64,000 bases of DNA, taken from Cololabis saira. Its lineage: Eukaryota; Chordata; Actinopteri; Beloniformes; Belonidae. The stretch is from NCBI RefSeq assembly GCF_033807715.1, contig NC_084589.1, positions 55,320,066 through 55,384,065 on the forward strand. The letters are read 5' to 3'. Below the pieces are notes generated by a model that saw only the letters and a list, made by a program, of their open reading frames with translations, was not told the origin of the DNA and did not search any database. Both the position numbers and the translations under genes were made by a program. Position 1 is the stretch's first letter. Each line of letters starts with the position of its first letter. Below are positions 60,853-64,000 of the stretch, one piece after another.

Positions 60853-62749
60853 ATGGATCAGTGTGAGGACAGAGAGGAGGGAGTCCTTCCCTCCAAAACC
60901 TCCCCCAGGGGAAAACCTGGGAGAGAAGAGAGGTGAGATGATCTAACTGTCCATGACTCTTCTGCACGTCAGAGTTCAGCCCTCACGTCAATAAACACCT
61001 TTATTACAGGAGACCTGGACCTGGACCTGGACCTGGACCTGGTCCTGGTCCTGAACCTGGACCTGGACCTGGACCTGGACCTGGACCTGGACCTGGACCT
61101 GGTCCCAGCTGTGTGTCCTTGAAGAGTGATGCATCAAAGGATTTCATTTGGGAGTTTAAAGATACCCAACGATCTTCCTCAGTGAGGTGAGTTTTACATA
61201 AATGTTTCTGAAAAACGTAACTGAGACTGAAACGTTTCCATGGTAACATGTTTAAAGTGAACATTTCTCTGTTTTGCTGCCATTCTTAGACGGTTGTTGA
61301 TGTTTCCAGAAACACAGCAGACTATAAAGGGGGTGTTGGAGTCTCTTCTGAGTGACTGTAGTTCAGCGGTTTGTCCAGCAGGGGCATCTTTCTGCTGAGG
61401 TTGCAACATCATTTAGGGAGGAAGTTCTCCTCAGGTGGACGGTGTTGCTGGATGCAGGAGGACAGATGGTTCCTGGAACCATGTGGACATTGATCTGTTG
61501 AGAATAGAATAGAATAGAATAGAATACTTTATTGTCAATGTACCTGGTACAGTGAGATTGAAAGCAGCATCACTTCTCCAGTGCAAGACAAATAAGAACA
61601 ATAGTGCAAACAATAAGAAATATAAGAATATAAGAAATATAAATAATATAAAAAAGCCGATGATCCTCTGCGCTGCTTTCACCTCTGCAGCCTTCCTCTG
61701 TCCGCAGCAGTGCAGCTGCCGTACCAGACTGTAATGCAGTACAGCAGGCTCTGGATGGATGAGCGGTAGAAGGTCAGCAGCAGGCTGGAGTCCAGCTTGT
61801 ATCTCCTGGGCCAGCGCTTCCAGGGCCCACTCCGTGCCTCCCTCCTCCATCCTGTCGGGCCCCACATTGGGTGCCAGTGTAGCAGGGCGAGTGCTACGGG
61901 GGCCCGACCGACAGGACAGAGAGGACACGGAGTTTAGTGCAAAACCTCTTTATTCACCAGAACACCCAGGACACACGTGCTTCGGCTTCAGCAGCCTCTC
62001 CAACAGCCCTTGCTGCTGTGCAGCCACGCCTTATGAAGGCAGCCAGGGTGGAGAGGTCAACCTGAGTGGCTGCTCCTCCACCCTGCCACAGTTCTCCTTG
62101 GTTTTCCCGGTGTTCAGAGTGAGGTTGTTCTCTGAGCTCCAGGTTGTCAACATCAGGACCTCCTCTCTGTAGGCTCCTCGTCCCCCTTTGAGATGAGTCC
62201 GACCACTGTAGTGTCGTCAGCAAACTTCACTATCAGGTTGTTGTTGTGGGTGGGACTGCAGTCATTGGTGTAGAGGCTGAACAGGAGGGGGCCCAGCACA
62301 CAGCCCTGTGGAGAGCCGGTGCTCAGCATGCGGGTGGAGGACAGGTGGGGGCGGAGTCTCACAGTCTGGGGACGGTTGGTGAGAAAGTTTTTTATCCAGG
62401 TGCATGTGAAAGGGGGCAGGCCGATGGTGGTCAGTTTTGTAATGAGGATGTTGGTGGGCGGAAGCTGGTCTTTGTGGACACTTGCTTGACCTTCTTGTAG
62501 CACCAGATTGAGAGCTGGTACTGGGAGAGAGACGTGGACGTCCTCAGTCTCAGGAGGACCAGAGAACCTTTAACATGACAGGAAGTCCTCTGGTGGACTG
62601 TCCTCATCCAAACATGACTCCATGGACCTTCAGACATCATGTGACCTAGTTCTTCATGATTCCTCCACAGAATGGACCAGCAGATCTCAGAGTCCCCCAG
62701 CGGTCCGTCTGTCCAGCAGCATCAGACCCAGCTGGACTCCATCTTTCAG
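60853..62749 (+). CDS. N-terminal exons of a fish NLR (NLRC3/NLRP12-like) gene
   Basis: Three in-phase exons. Exon 1 is 60,853-60,932 ([18 protein letters not shown] ...; donor GTGAGA). Exon 2 is 61,010-61,186 (acceptor TTATTACAG; RPGPGP repeat, then [20 protein letters not shown]; donor GTGAGT). Exon 3 is 62,671-62,749 (acceptor [29 protein letters not shown] then LDSIFQ; donor GTCTGT). This exon series is the familiar lead-in to FISNA-NACHT-LRR receptors of fish innate immunity. Phases match across each junction and the third ends in phase 0. The NACHT exon would lie beyond the right edge; whether the gene is intact cannot be seen. Intron 2 holds a Rex1-like LINE. Such receptors form very large, variable families in teleosts. 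Confidence 0.8.
61011..61103 (+). repeat. (GGACCT)n coding minisatellite in NLR exon 2
   Basis: About 15 hexamers encoding Pro-Gly, with two GTCCT-type variants and one GAACCT (Glu). In frame, so length changes in steps of one hexamer keep the gene open. Confidence 0.95.
61500..62520 (-). pseudogene. Rex1-like LINE in intron 2 of the NLR gene
   Basis: On the minus strand from 62,503: [33 protein letters not shown] and the catalytic [11 protein letters not shown] near 62,215-62,240, then broken frames, and after an insert [20 protein letters not shown] near 61,730-61,790. It ends with an (ATTCT)n tail at 61,502-61,524. 61,877-62,060 is a separate insert (GTAGCAGGGCGAGTGCTACG at its edge). Typical Rex1/Babar motifs. 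Confidence 0.8.
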
Positions 62750-62794
62750 GTCTGTACATGAACAACAACTGTCTCCATCTGTCCTGATGTCCAT

Positions 62795-62985
62795 CTGCAT
62801 GCTGGTCTCTGGAGACCAGTGGACTGTCAGTCTGTCCATCATGGACCTGATGTTTGTCTCCATGCTGGTCTCTGGAGACCAGTGGACTGTCAGTCTGTCC
62901 ATCATGGACCTGATGTTTGTCTCCATGCTGGTCTCTGGAGACCAGTGGACTGTCAGTCTGTCCAACATGGACCTGATGTTTGTCT
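62795..62985. repeat. 63-bp tandem repeat, three copies
   Basis: Unit contains TGGTCTCTGGAGACCA, a 16-bp perfect dyad, followed by GTGGACTGTCAGTCTGTCCA. Frames are open on both strands because 63 is a multiple of three; no gene is claimed. It lies just after NLR exon 3. Confidence 0.9.
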
Positions 62986-63001
62986 CTGTTGACGCTGCCA
63001 T

Positions 63002-63208
63002 TGTTTAAGGGTTGGAATGCCGAGAGAAAAACATAACGGAGGAAATGACTCAGCCACAATCATCCACTTTGTTTGACTGGCACATGCTACTGCCTCAGGA
63101 GCAAGCCGGAGTCATTTATTGACAATCATAAATCAAGAACACCTGTGTGACTCCACCCACTTCCGGTTAGTGTGGTCAATACAAGAACATAAACAAAAAC
63201 ATCCAACA
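63002..63208 (-). mobile_element. Copia element 3' LTR
   Basis: On the minus strand TGTTGGATGTTTTTG ... CCCTTAAACA, about 207 bp, directly after a GGGGG purine run. AATAAA is present (CAATAAATGACTCC, near 63,117). Short LTRs of this size are common for Ty1/copia. The 5' half of the element lies beyond the window. Confidence 0.75.
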
Positions 63209-63997
63209 CCCCCACTTGTTCTTAGGTTGCCAGCACATATCAAATAACAGTTTACATTCACATGGGGTACACCTCGTTTTACAGTGAGTCATGTCAAATC
63301 TCTCCAATAACTTTGCAATGCATCTTTTCTGGTTCATCTTTATTTCACCTCCCTTCTGTGTGAAATCAATTCCTAGAAAGTGCTTAAGTTTTCCAAGATC
63401 TTTCATTTTAAACTTTGCTCCCAACATTTTCTTCACACTCCTAAGTATCTGATCATCACTCGCTGCAATAATGAGGTCATCAACCCAAATGATCAATATT
63501 ACCCGTCCATTTTCTGTTTGTTTTTTATAAACACAGTAATCAACTGAATTCTGAACAAAACCATTTCCTGTGAGAAAATCATGAAGCATTTTGTTCCAGT
63601 TTCTTCCTGACTGTTTAAGACCATAAAGAGATTTATTAAGTCTAAAGACTAATTTCTCACCAGTATCTGACTTGACTTCAAATCCTTCTGGTTGTTCTAC
63701 AAACACTTCACAATCGATCGGGGCACGAAGGTATGCAGTCTTTACATCCATCTGATGTAGTTCTAAATCATACTGCGCTGCAAGCTGCATTAAGCTACGT
63801 ACAGATGTCATATCAGCAGTAGGAGAAAAAGTTTCTTTAAAATCAATGCCAGCAACTTGACTGTAGCCTTTTGCCACGTATCTAGCTTTGTAAATAGTTT
63901 CTACAGGACTTTCCTTTACAGCATAAACCCACCTGCCCCCCACTGCATGTTTGCCCTCAGGTAAGGTGGTTAAGGTAAAGGTGTCATTCTCCTGCAA
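63209..63997 (-). pseudogene. Ty1/copia pol, RT domain, RNase H deleted
   Basis: The open frame enters from the right edge. Copia RT motifs in order: GGRWVYAVKE, KARYVAKGYSQVAGIDFKET (38-57), LHQMDVKTAYLRAPI (80-94), EQPEGFE, RLNKSLYGLKQSGRNW (119-134), the catalytic WVDDLIIAAS (171-180) and LGKLKHFLGIDF. After TRCTPCECK the sequence passes into LLFDMCWQPKNKWGC and the LTR, so the RNase H is missing. The frame stays open across the deletion. Confidence 0.88.
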
Positions 63998-64000
63998 AGA

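Noticed and set aside
61004..61264. Minus-strand Gly-Pro repeat protein
   Set aside because: Antisense of the NLR exon 2 hexamer array.
62622..63059. Open frames on both strands across the 63-bp repeat
   Set aside because: The period is a multiple of three and lacks stops; the plus frame only extends NLR exon 3 past a plausible donor.

Overview
The window is vertebrate nuclear DNA, almost certainly from a ray-finned (teleost) fish. It carries N-terminal exons typical of the large fish NLR immune receptor family, a Tc1-like transposon, fish-type LINE fragments (L2/Maui, Rex1-like, L1-like, an R2/HERO-like restriction-endonuclease LINE), and LTR elements of the sushi-ichi, Gmr1-like, BEL/Pao and Ty1/copia kinds. 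Tandem repeats and mobile elements account for most of the sequence; host coding sequence is minor.

Layout. (1) 1-10,525 and 47,292-56,226 are two copies, in opposite orientation, of one composite block. From outside to inside each holds a G-rich 11-12 bp minisatellite, an L2-like RT fragment with a (TTAG)n tract, an LTR, a decayed gag-protease-integrase element with Gmr1-like gene order, a 221-bp MITE, a 19/21-bp minisatellite and a 26-bp minisatellite. The blocks differ in array length, most strikingly an 8-bp array inside the LTR that is about 2.8 kb on the left and about 45 bp on the right. (2) 10.5-21.6 kb holds a 711-bp foldback element, a Tc1 element sitting in (TA)n, a HERO-like LINE tail, an unidentified host-like exon at 19.2-20.0 kb and a small unit encoding a one-pass membrane protein. 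(3) 21,681-39,177 is a complete BEL/Pao retrotransposon with 590-bp LTRs that differ at three positions and a 5-bp target duplication (GTCTC). It is split by two nested insertions: a LINE in its 5' leader, itself split by an LTR-like insert, and an L1-like element in its RT (15-bp target duplication), itself split by another LINE. (4) 39.2-47.3 kb holds sparse unique DNA, a decayed endogenous retrovirus 5' end with a tRNA-His-type primer site, and a truncated sushi-ichi element whose primer site matches its own predicted transcript start. (5) 56.2-64.0 kb holds more LINE fragments, a 34-bp minisatellite, three in-phase exons of an NLR-type gene on the plus strand with a Rex1-like LINE in its second intron, and the 3' end of a copia element on the minus strand.

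No element here looks fully competent. The Tc1 transposase lacks the segment holding its third catalytic acid. One LINE is separated from a continuous endonuclease-RT frame by a single stop codon. The BEL pol is broken by a 2-bp loss as well as by the insertions. The order of events can partly be read: the gag element was already frameshifted when the block was duplicated (both copies share the defects); a 613-bp MITE then entered only the left copy; the BEL element arrived recently, judging from its LTRs.
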